Shown in pieces: positions 32,201-47,200 of a DNA stretch of 64,000 nucleotides; within the stretch, counting starts at the first letter, position 1, and each line of letters opens with the position of its first letter. The stretch is from Ostrinia nubilalis (Eukaryota; Arthropoda; Insecta; Lepidoptera; Crambidae). Under the pieces are notes generated by a model. The model worked only from the letters and a program-made list of their open reading frames with translations, did no database searches and was not told where the DNA came from. The DNA is taken from the NCBI RefSeq assembly GCF_963855985.1, contig NC_087106.1, positions 13,346,012-13,410,011 on the forward strand, given 5' to 3'. The position numbers were made by a program, and so were the translations under genes.

Positions 32201-35200
32201 TTTAGCAAATGCTACAACGCTATTTGGAATACTGCAATGGCTTTATTCACCTGTAGTTCTTAAAGCAGACCTAATTACAGTATGTTTACTGCATGATCTT
32301 AATTAAATTCTCTACATTATGTAGTGATTGAGATGAAACGATTTCAGAATTTATTGGTTTTTCAGCATTTTCGTTTAGGCATAGCACTGACTGAATAATT
32401 ACACAAGTATTTAATCAGTTAAAATTACATCTCCAGATCCAGTAGAAGGAAGTCTATCTTAGAGGTTACGTAGAGTCAACTAAGCGTTATAAAAACATAA
32501 TTTTCTACAAACAAGCATGAACGTTTGCTTTCGCAGAAATTTATTTATTTATTTTATTGGGCTATCAACAAATAACTTAAAATATTTACCTAGTCTACAT
32601 CACGAACTTAAAGAACACATTTTTTAGCATTTCGTGGCAGAAATGATTACCCGAATGAGCGTATATTTTTAACTAGACCACCAGACATTAGACAGACCGT
32701 TTATTTTTAAAGGACGACCTCCCAGAGCTGGTTATGCTTAAGTAAATGAAGCTTAATATGATTCATTTAATGTCTCTGTAGTTTTAGGGATACGTGTTTA
32801 CATTGTGGGGAATCCGGGAAAAGATAATATTGAATGTTGATAGAGAGTGTTCTCACATTTTTATAGCACGTCTCATTTTCATTTCCATGTTCGGATCGTA
32901 TAACGTTTCGAGAATGTCGTAAAATCAGTCAATATCAACAAGATGCCTTGCGCCTGCGTTGCTAATCCGATCAAAGCATACCAAACGTGTTTATGACGAC
33001 GTTTTTGCGACAACTGACGGTCAGCAAGCGTCGAAGGTCAGTTTACACAGATGCGAGCATAACATCCACTCCGCTAGATCCATGCACAGTTCACACGGTA
33101 CACAAACCGGCCGGGGCCTTTCGTCTAAAGTGTGTCAAACGTGTGACGAGAAACGAAAAGCCGGCTCGTGTAGACGAGTGCAGTGGTAATTATCTTTTAC
33201 ACGTAAGCATAACTGCGAGAAAAGTGCTCCCTTTGTTAGAATGCTTATTAAGGTTAATCAAATAAATTGGGAGCTGGAAGATTTGTGCTGCGTCAAAACC
33301 GATAAAACCAATAGATAACACACCATGTTACTGTGCTAAAACTTTATGCGAAACGTTGGCAGTAATGAATACAAAAATATGCTATAGAAAACAGATGACG
33401 CATCTAAATTAAATAAACCGCATTGCGAACAAAAACAATGGTAGTACATATCGGTCAGACTCAGACGTCAGTGAGTTGCCTGAAGAAGCGAAGGTTGACG
33501 CGTTTACACAGATGCCGTTTGTCCACTGCAATATCTAAGGCGCTTCGTCCGTCCATCCATCCATTTAGCTACAACCACATGAACAGGCTTCACGTGCTGG
33601 AAACTAGCAATTTGATGCGATAATAATCTTCCTCCGACAGAAAACATTGTAGCAAACTACACCTCAAACTGTAAGCTGCTAGTAAAGAAAATAGTTCTTG
33701 GAAGAATTGCTAAACCCTCTGTATTCCATAAATAGAAGTAATTGTAGGCATCTCATTATTGTACCCTACAATTTACTACATTTTGCTAACCTTAACACCT
33801 GACTCGTTTAGTTCTTCGATCACGGTCGTCTACATTAAAAAAAAATAGAAAATATCTGTTTGGCGAATAGAATAATGTGACGGATTTACTAGTAGGTATA
33901 TCGAATTGTACCAGATTTGCGTTTTATCAATGAAACAAAACTAAACATCAAAAAATAATCTCAGGTTGAAATAGCTTCAACAAGTCAAGTAGAAATCCTG
34001 GCTAGCTTTCACTTAGTTAAGTAACTATAGGACGAACAATAGATTTGAGCTGTCCCTGACATAAAAACATCGGCCGACTATAATCGTAAGAGGTTTGTGT
34101 GAATGGAGTTCACGCTAGCCGTCGGTAGAGTTCGCCGGGCCGCCCACGCCAGCTGCTCCTACACCCCGTAACCAGACGTAACGCTGTGACGTCTTTGCAC
34201 CATATTACGTATGCCGTAAACGTTCCGTTAACTTCCCAGAGATAAAAACTTTTAAATCTAGCTATCAGACTCAAAACAAAGTTGGAAATCTGTTCGCAGT
34301 GAAGTTACTGGCGACTCTACCAAGATTTCTGAACAAATTGAAATCGTTTAAGGAGTTAATGCACGATCATAACGAGACGATTACTCGTACAGAGCGCTTG
34401 ACACCGATGGAATGTAGACTGATCATGAGAAAAGTGAAAACTGTCGAGGAGAAATCATACACACTCATTTGACTCCCATTGCATGTTAAAACGTTAATCA
34501 ATTGGTAACTTATTTTAAAATAACAAGCCTTAGCACGCAAAAAGAAGCCTGTTAACAAAAACGTCGTAAATACAATCTACGTAAATTGTTAAAGTCTATT
34601 AAAGTTCTGTCGACCTTCGTTCCAAGCGAGCAACGTACCGATAAGTACGTTTGTTCGGCTCATCATCAATCGCGTAATAGTTGCAATGACTTTGAAATCG
34701 CAACGTTTCATAAGACAGTAACTAGCGGCTCGAGACGGTGCACTACTGTTGCTACTGTACTGCTAAATGGATTAATTGTGTAATGTTTTATGTTTACAAG
34801 AGGCAGCCCTACTTAGAGCACGCAACTAGAGCATTTCGCAATGATGACATAGCGGAGCGATTGTAAACTAATAACTAGGGCTTGGTGGCAAGGCGGTTAG
34901 GTTTAGATTTTATGATCTGGAAAAAGAGAATTATTTTCTTGAGGTGGTTGATATTGTCTTGAATGTAAGTTGGTACCTACATAAAGAGTATGCGAAAAGT
35001 GTGTTGGTCACTCTTGATCACACACTAAATTAGGTACAACTAGAATTCGTGCACATAAGGATCAAAGCCATTGAATGCTATTGACAAATTAATGTTCGCG
35101 CATGTATGTAATAGGCGACCGCCCATTAGAACATTCCTAAAACATTCTATAGAAGCCTCGACAACAAAGATAGAACGATGAAAGTATGCTCCGTCTCTAC

Positions 35201-38200
35201 ACAAGAGAATTTGATCGAGTGGGGTTTGGGTGTCGCTCGTTGAGTATTAAACCACCTTAACAAGGATTTAGTTACAGCTGCCAGCGCAAATATTTGCATT
35301 CTGCGCGGTAATGTCTCTCGTTCACGGAATGATCGGTCGATATCTCGATACAGGCGACTGGAAATCGATAGATAGATGTCCGTTGAACCGTGGGACCATT
35401 TATCAGCGGTTGGTGACGCTCATTACTGGACTGGTTAATGAATTAACAGGAAACCTGCTCATTGTTTCACTGACTATCAATGAGCCTGTTGTTAGAGCGG
35501 AGCACAATGTAGAGGAAATCGATGAGTTTTTGTTCAGTCATCTGAGTACCTGTACCTACTATGTATTGAATAAAATTACGCTATTCTTAGCTACAGCAGG
35601 TTTTCAACAAGTTTTAGCGTCTCATTTGAATAAGATCATGTTTTATTATAATGCTCGCATGCATCATGCGTACTAAGTCTAGCTATCGTGTAAAACTTTT
35701 ATAAGTACAAAATTATCAGCTTGACGTATGTGGTTTGATAGTGCTCGCCAATATTTTTAGATAACGACTGATACTTTTATTTTTTCCCGTACAGAATAGA
35801 ACATGTTATTGTCAGTATGTTTGAGGAAATAATAGCTGGGATGTGCAGCGCACGTCGTGTTTGCGATGCGATGAGCCGATGACATAAATAGTTACGCAAT
35901 CAACTTTACGTGTTAAATATTCTGTAAACTGATGATAAGCAAGATTACTTTAAGTAATAATTACTTTGCTCTATAATAAAAACGATAAGCTCATAATATT
36001 GCCGCGTAGAAAATTCACGCTAACCCTATACTACCTAACGGAATACGTAAAAAAGTCAATAAAAGGGATAAAGAAGAGGCACCGATAGTATCATGATGAA
36101 AATGCGAATCATGTGCTCGCAATGCACCAGACTAGAGCATTCGGTTAAACATAAAAACCGGCACTTGCATGCACGCGACAGGGCAGGCCCTGCCCTGCCC
36201 CTGGCAGACAACTGAGACGCGACGGAGCGTGACAATACCTCCAAGAACACACCTGCGCTTTTTGCTCGATCCAAAAAACGAGATGGAAACAATATATAAA
36301 CGGAATCGTCTCAATATTTCGACCCGTTCTGGATCGGTGCCATGATCAAGAGCGCAAGATGGTATTCATTTATCATTTTCTCCGTCTTCGTCATCATCTT
36401 AATTAATTGATGGAGCCGACGCTGTTCTGATGTTTCCCGTCATAACATCATACCCATGTATTTTCAATTTAAAAATGTTTTACCTTGATTACAAATGAAA
36501 CAGTTCAATTTCTATTCCAACAAACACAGAAATCAATATTTAAGAGGAATTATGTATTTAAATATTATTCCGTGTCCCGTAACTCGTAAGTAGAATTCAC
36601 CAAAATTAAATAATGGTAGGAAATTGTTGGAGTATCGTTTCAATTAACGGCGTTCATAAAATTCAACGACAGCAGTCCCAAACGCAATCATGTTATGTAG
36701 GAGCTTAAATCATTTGATGAGTTTGAACGTTTGTATTAATTCTATGAATTTGCTATATTCTTCATGAATTCGGCTGTCAACATTTTTTGTGATTCCATTA
36801 CGCCATTAGATTTTATTTGTTACATAATGTATGAAACAGAATCCTGAGGAAAAATAATGTATAAGGAACAGAATAAGTATGTTCCGGATTGTGAGACTGT
36901 GTGGGCAGAAATGATGATGGCATCACACATCTCCAAGCGCCAGATACTGAAAAGACACTAGCTTTAGGAGCAAGCCTGTAGGTATTGGAAAAAATATTTG
37001 ATTGCCTGGATGTCGTAATCTAATTTATGACCAAATTGGACACATAAAATAGAGTGCAGTGAACATATCGAAAGATACCGACCTGAAACATTAAGTTAGA
37101 CGTAGAGTCGAAACTGCCGAAAGTAATGTCTTAATAATAATAAATTCGGCAATGGGACCAAGGGGCAAACGCTTTGACGTGCGTAACAGCAGGCAAAAGC
37201 GACGCCTTGAATATAAACATCGGGTGACGCACCATATTATCGTCGACTCTATCCGCTCAGGCATTCATCATATTTTTGGCAAGGATCTTAGAATTGCTGA
37301 GATATTCGAAACATAAACACAAGTAACTTTACCCATCGGTATTAATATCACTTTCTTTTAACACCTTCAGTCATTATATGAGCATGTTATCGGATTGCAT
37401 GCTGCGTTCATCTTTCAATTGGCTTGGATTCAATCGATTTTATATCTGACACTGCCGGATATTGTGTCTGGACTCTGGAAAATTAGGTCATATTTCCAAT
37501 GAATGCAAAAAGCGGTAGAAGCTAGTTCATTCAAGCAATCAAGAGCAACTTACAAAATGGCTCATACTCGTGAAGCGAAATAAATTGTAAGCAATACCAC
37601 AGATTACTGTGCTGTGGTATTTCACAGCAATTTGCACGAGTGGACTACCATTTCAACAAGCCGCTCTCTGGAATGGTATTGTAGAGTAACCGTAATTTCA
37701 ACGCCAGTAGAAAATGCAATACGGAATCTGGAGCTCCGCACTTGTAGTGCATTTTTCTCTTCGATGTTTTTCCAATAATTTGAAAGTTTGAAACAGCAGC
37801 TATGGCTAAAAAATTGGATTTTCATACAACATTTTTAGCTGTAATGGAACAAACTTCCCAGAATATTCCTATTCAATGAATTACATAAAATCCACTCCTC
37901 CGTTGTTTTGCGAATTATGGAATCCATTACGCAGAATTTCAAATTGATTACCTCCATCAAAATGTACTTGTTTGTACATTATACAAATAGCCGAGTGGGA
38001 TGGTTCGGAAAAACTCGATAGATCGCCTCTTAATTAGAGGATAATAATAGTATTTTCAACCCGCTGGCCTTCGATACGATAATTAGTCGCGTTAATTACG
38101 CTTCAGTAGCGCAAAGGTATTCATAGGATTCTGTAAATATGCTTTAGCGAAAATATCCTTCAAGATATCCTGAAACTCGAGAAGTAAAAAACGTGATGAA

Positions 38201-41200
38201 TAACAAAAACCTACACGTGATTTCTAAGTATACAAATTAAAGTATCTTCTTAGGATTGCTATAAAACAAATAAAATCTTTAGTATACAAAAAATAAGGGG
38301 CGTTCATTCCAAACAAACAAAAGGCTATAGAATGTGGATTTAGGTCGGACTCGTGCCTTACAATGAATTTTAAAGTGTTTGCAAGATTATTGTTCAAATT
38401 CTACTACCGTTCTTGAACTTGAAGATAAGTTTTTAAACTGTACGTTCTTGGAAATATATTAAAAGATTTAAAAGCTTTCTGTTGAGGAAACAGATAATTC
38501 CAGGAAAATAGGTATACGCATCGAAAAATACTGGCAAATGTCCCGAGACGTCGGCTATCGAATCGCTGCAACTGTTTTGATAGCTCAAGATTTGAAGCGT
38601 TTGATGGGCTATTACTTAGAACGTTAACAAATTAAGACATTCCTTGTTCATGATGCTTGCGCACGTAAACACTTAGAACAAGAAACGAAATAATTCGAAA
38701 TTATGTCGGCCGTTTGGTGTAGTGGTTCAGAACGGACTACTATGCCGATAGGTCCCGGGTTCGATTCCCGGCCGGGCAGAAATTGAAATGATGAATTTTA
38801 ATTTCTGTGACGGGTCTGGGTGTAAATATGTATAATATGTATGTTAGGGTGGTCCTTATTCCTACGAAAAAAATTTTTTTTCTTATATTTTGCGGGGCAC
38901 CACGTAATTTGAATATATACCATATGAAAGTCTTTCATTTTTTTTTTTTAATTTTTAAAAGACATTTAGGGGTCGCTACCAAGGTTTGAATTTTAAGTAA
39001 AAACTAAATCTGTAGGTATTTGTTAGATTCATTTATTTTTAAAGCCAAAGCCAAATAAAAATATTACAAAATTATCGTTGTTGCTATGAACTAAGATATT
39101 ATGTACAATGTACATATTTGAATCAATTATTTTTAAGATATAAGAGTTTACTTGTTAGTATCTCGACGCGTCGGTACCATGGTCGGTATAGAAGATGTGT
39201 TGAGGGGAGAAGGGGACAAGAAGCGATTGTCTATTCTATCTTTGCGATGTTCATTTGCACGTAAAATGTGATATAAACACTTAAATAAAACATTTATGAA
39301 ACCATGATTTAAGATTTTCAAAGCTTTTGTAAATATTTTGACAGCTGGTAGCGACCTCTAAATCTTAACTAAAAATAAAAACAAAAAAGCTAATTTCATA
39401 TTTAGAGGTATATAATCGAATGAGAAAGTGCCCCGGGGATAATTCAAAAGTCGAAAAATAAGGACCACCCTAATGTATGTATTTAATAAAAAAAAAGTAT
39501 ATAAGTAGTATATCCGTTAAGCTAGCACCCATAACACAAGCATTAAGTTGCTTACTTTAGGGCTAGCTGGCGCTGTGTGAAATTGTCCAAAGATAAAAAA
39601 AAAAAAATTCAACTCTACATAATTATAGAATACATGAAGTATAAATTAAACAAGATTGATTAGAATACTACACAAAGTATAGTAGTGTTAACATTTACAT
39701 TAAATTAAATGTGCGTCATACAAAACGTCGTTGTATTTATCTAGTGTTCGAAGCGCATTTTCAACCGACTTCAAAAAAGGAGGAGGTTCTCAATTCGACC
39801 CGTATGTTTTTTTTTTTTTTTTTTTTTTCTATGTTTGTTACGCGATAACTCCGCCAATTATGAACCGATTTGAACAAATCTTTTTTCGGCGTATAGGTAA
39901 TACCTCAAGGGTGGTCCCATTTAAATTTAATAATAAAAAAAACAACCCCCAAGGGTGGAAAATTGGGGATGAACTTTTTTATACGCAATATCTCCACCGA
40001 TTATAAACCAATTTGAACGATTATTTTTTTGTTGAATAGGTATTATCAAAAGGGTGGTTTCATGCGAATTTGAAGAAAATATTTCACCCCCAAGGGTGGA
40101 AAATTGGGGATGAACTTTTTTATGCGCAATATCTCCGCCGATTATGAACCAATTTTTTTTGGTCTCAGTGTACTGCCTACCTTCAGTGGTAACATCAAGG
40201 TAATAATTAGTTAACTAAAAAGCAAGAAATAAGTAAAATTTTATAAAAAAAAATAAAACCGACTCCAAAAAACCTACACTAAAACGTAGAAAAATAATTA
40301 CTAATTACCTACTTATTTATTAGGACGAATTATTAATATTTATGTAGGTATACCATGATTGATACTTTTGGAGTCGGTGCAGGCAAACTTTACATGTTTC
40401 ATAATCTTGGCACCGACTCCAGAAGTATCAATCATGGTATACCTACATAAATATTAATAATTCGTCCTAATAAATAAGTAGGTAATTAGTAATTATTTTT
40501 CTACGTTTTAGTGTAGGTTTTTTGGAGTCGGTTTTATTATTTTTATTAATAACAACATTATGAAAAAAAAATTACTGATATCTGGGTCATTGCTTCAAAG
40601 TTAATAAATGTTTGCCTATATTACGTTTATCGAGTTTTATCTTTGTTCAGTATTTTAGCCAAATGGACGTAGGTACGCGATTCTGTGATAAATATGAGCG
40701 TGGGCGTCGATCACGTGAGCCGAATTGTCAAACGGAAGCCGGAAAATTCGCTGGATTCTAATTTAAGTTGTATAAATTATATATTAAATAATCTACCACA
40801 TTTATAACCCACTGTAGTAATATTCCAGATTGAATTTTATTATACCTACGCTGAATATCCTTCCTTATGAATATTTCTACACTGTCATGATGCCTATTGT
40901 TGATGCCAGTTACAGAAACGCTATCAACGGCTGAATACAAAATTATTGGCACAAGGTTTTCACGCTTCAATTACAGCTTGTGTATTGTAAATACATTTTT
41001 TCAATTAGGATTTAGTTAGCACGTTTGTTAGATAAAGAGGTTCACATTATTTTCCTGTTTCCACGACAGTTCGAATACTTCTATAATGATGATGTAATTT
41101 AACTTTGTGAATTCCATAGTTTGGTCGACGATTTTGCTACTGGAATCAGATAATAAGCCATCTGCTTTGAACCTTCATACCTGCGAGGGGCGATCAATAG

Positions 41201-44200
41201 TGGGATCTATTTAAGGAGCATTCGCCAGTTCATTCAGACCGTCTCGAACATTCCAAATAGCGACGCACCGCGGTTATCAACGATGGAGTCAGTAGACCAC
41301 GGCTTTTCGAGACGATCATTGTATAGTGTCGTGTTTAGATTCAATGACCGCTACTGGACCAATCTGAGATAACAGATGTTCTATTAAGCCGTCGTGAGTC
41401 GGAAATTCTGGGTTCGATTCCCAGGAAGGACACACGTCTTGTGAATTGGAAATTTATGAATAATTTGGTTAGGGCATTGAATTGCAAGGCTTCTTTAATC
41501 AAAGGCTTCTTTAGTCAATAAAACTGTGCTTCGGAAAACACACTCTACAGATTGAGTATTATAAATGTTTCTTCCAAACTTACATCAATTCTCACGATGA
41601 AGCGAAAAACGCTGGAGGGTTTGTTACGCATAACAGTTACGTCATAAGATGTCACTCCTGATGGCATATCATCGGTTTTAATTTTACTTAATGTTTCGTT
41701 GAGAAATAATTCATGAATAATTAAACGTGCACCAGCAAGCGATACCAAGATAGAAATGTCAAAGATCAGAATGTTATAATTAATGTAATCGCCCAGACGA
41801 AGCTAATGGAACCCCTGGTGTAATATAACTCGAGTCTGTGCATAATGTTCGCCACTAAACAATAAAGTCTGAATGCTGCTTAGCGGCAGTTCGACTTTGA
41901 GCAACTTACGAGGTCATAACAATAATAAACGAAAGACTATTATGTTTATTTATCCTCATACTAAAGGCAGGAAGGCATTGTCAAACCTGTGACATCAAGA
42001 GAGTCGATATCTCTCTGAAATGTCTTTGAGGTTTTGGTCTGAAAACGCAATAAATCTTGAATTTTTCGCTATTATTTATTCTCTGGAATAATTTTCCGTT
42101 TTTTCCAGAGTTTAATAGTTCTAATTAATATGTATACACTTGTAGTAAACTGTAATTGAAACATAAGACGACGGCTTGCCTAGACCTTCATCTAAAAAAC
42201 TGGCGCGCCCCCAGGGAGGCGTAGCAACACGCAAAGGGAGGCGAATACGGGCTGTCTGAAATTACCTACCTATCTAGACAAAGATAAATAGCTAGATTAA
42301 AGTTAGGCCACCGTAAAGTCTGCCAGGGGGCTTGGGAGTTTCTGTTTGCGCAACATCTGTTATGTGGCAAAGTTTGCTCTTTTACTGCATAGCAACTACG
42401 ACTCGCTAGGCAAGGTAAACAGGCGCACCGGAGACGCTGCAGGATGGCGGTATAAATAGATCGCACCTGACCGATCCAACGACCGGGTAACCCACTCGTA
42501 TCCCGCCTGGCGTAGTCACTTTGTGAGAGAATAGATAGTTAAGCTTCCTACTAAATTATCTTAACCCTGTTCAAAGATTTGTACCTGAATAGTTTTCAGG
42601 TAGAATTTTACCTGCTCTACTGAACTCTAAAATTATCATACTGTTCCAAAATAATATAATTATGGGCATAATGACCATGCCCAAATCACTCAACGTATGA
42701 CTATACACGTTAAGTAGGTACGAAAATAAGCAATAAATACAAGTAATACGGTGTATGAAACAGATGTTTTAACATACATATTCAGTAAACAAAAATATTA
42801 TTCAATTGCAAAATTGAAAAACTTACAATGCACTAACGAATTAACATCACAACAAAATATACCGTGGGTTTGCGTCAGTACAAACTACGTACAACGTACA
42901 ACGAAGATAGATAAAACCTATGTTTAACAAACTTTGGAAAGAGTGCCACAAGCGAACTGGTGCAGACATGATAAACGCAGATAACCCGAGGCCCTGCACT
43001 CTGCAACGGAATCTATTGTTCGACTCTATCATCTCTGTTATTCACACCGGGGTGCTGGCACGTGTGAGAGAGACGGTAATCTTATCGTGTATACTTTTTA
43101 CGTAACAACGTATTTCTGAATAGTCCTTTTAAGTGCGAACGCACCGTGACGCCCAAGTAACATAGAGCTGGACGGTGCTTTCCGTATCTGCGAAAACAAT
43201 GGAACTACGAGAATATTCATAGGAACTAACAGTAAATAGATCAAAGACCGAAGCTCTGAAGACGTCGAAGTTATCCAGAATCGGAATGATCGACATGATT
43301 CGAACGACCCACTTCTACTGTAACAATCGCATATAGAAACGAACTTGTACTTATATGTAGGATTGTTCTGTTGCTGATACCATCAAAACAATGGCCGAAG
43401 AGATTGTACAACAGCCACTCCACGTCGTAATAAAAGCCACGGCCACTTTCTCGGGTCAATCGTCTAAATGTAAGATCATAATCAAGAGCGAATCAGTCTT
43501 TGTGGGCAATAGTGGGCATATAAAGCATGCCTCAGTCTATCCTGCAAATGCAAGAACTGTAATGCACTGGAAAAGTAAAATAGCCCGACCCGCAATGCGT
43601 TGCAGATTTAGTTCGCCCTCAACAACATTTACAATATTATTATGTATACCTTTCCACATTGTTGAACCAGCAATATAAACGTTTAAACATGATAATAACT
43701 GAAAATGCGATAGCTGACTACTATTGAAAGTTCCATTAAGAATTGGTTTTTGATGGCGGTTCTTAATTGAATGGAAACACTAATTTGTTAGTCTTACTTC
43801 ATCGGTTTGTAGAATATTCGCATAATCTTACGTCACATAATCAGATAACACATTTTTTTTGTAATATTTGTGTAATGAAATAAAAATAGGTCATCTAACT
43901 CAGCAGTGCCGATTTCTTATTACCGGCCGGTGATATAACTTGGCGTGAGATTGGCTACAGAGTTAACCAGTATCAATAGATTCTCAACTCAAAGCGAAGA
44001 CAAAAAAGTGGATAGGGTACGATTCGCGATGGCCTTTTTGCGAGAGCAATTTTGTTTTGATCATTTACTTGCCTCGTGCCTCTCCACGACCTCTGGCAGA
44101 TATATTGAGTGTCTCCACAGCCAGGGTTCAAGGTCACTGACATTGAATACTGCTGAAAACAACTTTGTTTTCTTTTATCGCATTCTGTCTGGATTTCACT

Positions 44201-47200
44201 GAAATTTCATTAAAGTGAGCATCCCTAACACCCAGTGAGCTCATCGTAAAGGGCGGTGACGTCTCTTAACATAGTCAGGAGGTAAGTTACAAGTTCGGCT
44301 TACTCGTACAAGGTGAACAAAATTCACACGTAGGTACCTACTTTAATTTTATAGTATGTTTGACGATAATTAATTTGTTTTGGTTGATGACTGATGCGTC
44401 ACTGCTAAAACAAAACTGTGTTTATGTTCTACGAGTATTACACTTGTTTTTTATCAAAAACAACAATCTTAATCATTTAATCCCCTAACTTTCCATTGCT
44501 CAGATTTCAACCTTCAATTTAATCTATAAGTCTTGTAAGTTCCTAAATGATATGATTATTTCTGGTCTCGGGGCCTCTACTATAAAAATGTTGTTGACAA
44601 AGATAATGTTGTGTGTAAGTATTATAATATCATTTGGATTTGCACCGTTATCTTATCAACTTTAGATAAGGAAGACGGGGCATCTCTTTTCTTGTCTTGT
44701 CAGTGATCTCGTAAGCGGACCATTAACGTTAATCCGAGGGTATGCGAGCAATTTGCGTCAGTGTTGCGACGTGATAGGTCCGCTGTTGCGCTTGACATTG
44801 GGCCGGATTCTGACATTCACTTGTGACGATTCTGATAACTTAAGACAACTAAGAGCTCATTTTCAGCATGGTGAATGTAGCTGAAACGGACTCTGAATTT
44901 TAGAAGTGTTAAGTAGGTACACCTTTTTCCTTATCTTAATGTGTTTACGTAATGTTCTCTTTGGTATGTGGATTTTGTCAGTTTTTGGGACAACTCTACT
45001 AATGACGACGTGTTCTATGACTAACCAGAACTTTGCTGACGTTTGGTTTAGTTTAGTCTTCATATTTTCCTTGAAAACTGTTTTCGTATTAAAGAAAAAA
45101 AACTTTCTAAAACAAACCTCTAGATTTCTAAATAGAGTAATGAATGTACTGTGCTCGTAATGGGGACCGTTGTCACAACATCACCGGCGCGACGAGTAGG
45201 GTAATTGTTGGTAAATAATGGGTATCTCACTTCTCTAGAGGTTTTTCCGGTTCTTTAGAAAAAGGGCGTTAATAATGTGAGTGAGCAATTTTTGTTTTAT
45301 AGTTTTAATTAAAAAGAACATGAAAATTTTTACACGAAGAAGAAAATAAGACAGAATTTATTCTCTACGCACGTGTCTCTGTATCTTTGGGTTAGGAATA
45401 TAATTAAGTGTTCGAAAACAATACATAAGTCATGATTAACATGCAACAATCCGAATGACACTATCGTCCTAGTGATATTCACTTACAAAATATGCGCTTC
45501 GGTGGATACCTGTCACAATACAGGTAATTCCCAATCATTTAATGGCAATCACGTGTTTCCTAAATTGCACTCATAGTCTTGTGAAATTACGCGCATTCTT
45601 CAGCAACCCGCGGAATACAGTTAACTGTGACCATAAAACTCAACAATCAGCAGTGAAAACGAGTTAATGAGAGCTATTAAAGATACACCTGTGTGACAAG
45701 CAATGGAAGAAAACTAAATAGCAACTATTGTTTTTTTTTAATTACTTACAAAGAGAAATACAATAAATACACGGATAATTAGCAGACTTGACATAGAGGA
45801 ATTCGCTGAACATTTACTATCTGATTAATTCTTAAACCTTAGAAGAATCTCGAAGCTAGACCAAGAAGGGGGAGGGAAGGACGTTCGCTGGAGGTCGCAC
45901 GGTACGCTCCAAGATCGTTATTATTTAAATTCCACTTTCATACGGCGAAATCAATAGCCTAACATTACTTCATCCTAATATTATAAAGGCGAAAGTTTGT
46001 GAATGTGTATGTCTACTTCTTCACGTCTAACGGCTGGAGCAATTTTAATAAAATACACCCTGCATTAGCACATAGGCTACGTTTTACTGCGGGAAAATAA
46101 ACCGCGGATAACACCGCGGAGCACAGCTAGTGAGAAATAAATGTAGTGGATACAGCTCGGTCACGAGACGTGACGAGGACCAATTTATTGGCGATGTCAA
46201 ATCCATAATGAAGGGCATAAACCTAACGACTCGATTAATAGAGCTCCTTTCGCATTATTGGACCGTTGCTAAATATAGACACGAGTGTTACAGAATACTG
46301 AAAATACGTTATGTATCAGTTCAAGCATACGTTTGGATTTTCGAGTGGATTTTGTAGCTGGCTATGGCATTTAAGATATGAGACCCAGGGAAAGAACAAA
46401 GGCTGAAAATAATTACTTTTTTAAGCACTCTGTCTCTGTAATAATTTTATAAAAGCAAACATAAAAAATAACTTTCTCAAGCAAGTAATGATCTTTAGTA
46501 AAATGAAACACGGAACAGAAATTAACAACAGCGATGAATGAAGATAATTTTCCAGTCATTTGCCAAGTTATTAGTGCTTGTACAGACAATAGTCTGTAAT
46601 GTTTTTAACATAACAATTTGATATAAGGCATTTATTCATTTTGATTTGTTAAAGCATGTCAAGTCTAAATGCGTTCTTAAAGAAACTGACACGGTTGTGT
46701 GTGTAAATATCAGCAAAACGTGAAGCCAATAATCAGTTCATTGTATCGAATATCATAGTCGTTCGTAACTTACTCGATATGTTATCAACAATTTGCTGAA
46801 TAACGTTATTATTGCTTTGCGTTCAGTAATCATGCGTACTGCATACAATAGTCATTCGCTTTGTTCACAACATTTCTTTGTTAGCCCACGGTTATTTAAA
46901 TTCTTCCCTTAATGGCACTGTATAAATTACTATAGGCCATTCTCATTAGAATAGTCATAATTACTTTGCACAGTTGTACAGAGTGGAATTCCGAGGAAGA
47001 CATCAATGACGAATGTAAGGTAATTTGGTCATGAAGGTAATTCTGGACAAGCTCTGCTCGCGGTTTTGCTACTGGTTCGAATTTAAAAAAATATAATGTT
47101 GGATTGTCTTTTTATCCAGGAAGGAGCAGGAGGAGGAAAATATTCAAATTATTAGGAAGTCGCGGATGTGGTCGCGGGCACAGCTAGTAAATTGTAAGAA

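Noticed and set aside
35311..35676. 121-residue plus-strand open frame
   Set aside because: No motif, AT-driven codon use, no splice partner, and no recognisable homology.
38706..38776. Possible tRNA gene
   Set aside because: A and B boxes are good, but the anticodon arm does not fold well, the same head occurs at 24.8 kb with a SINE body, and a SINE body follows here as well.
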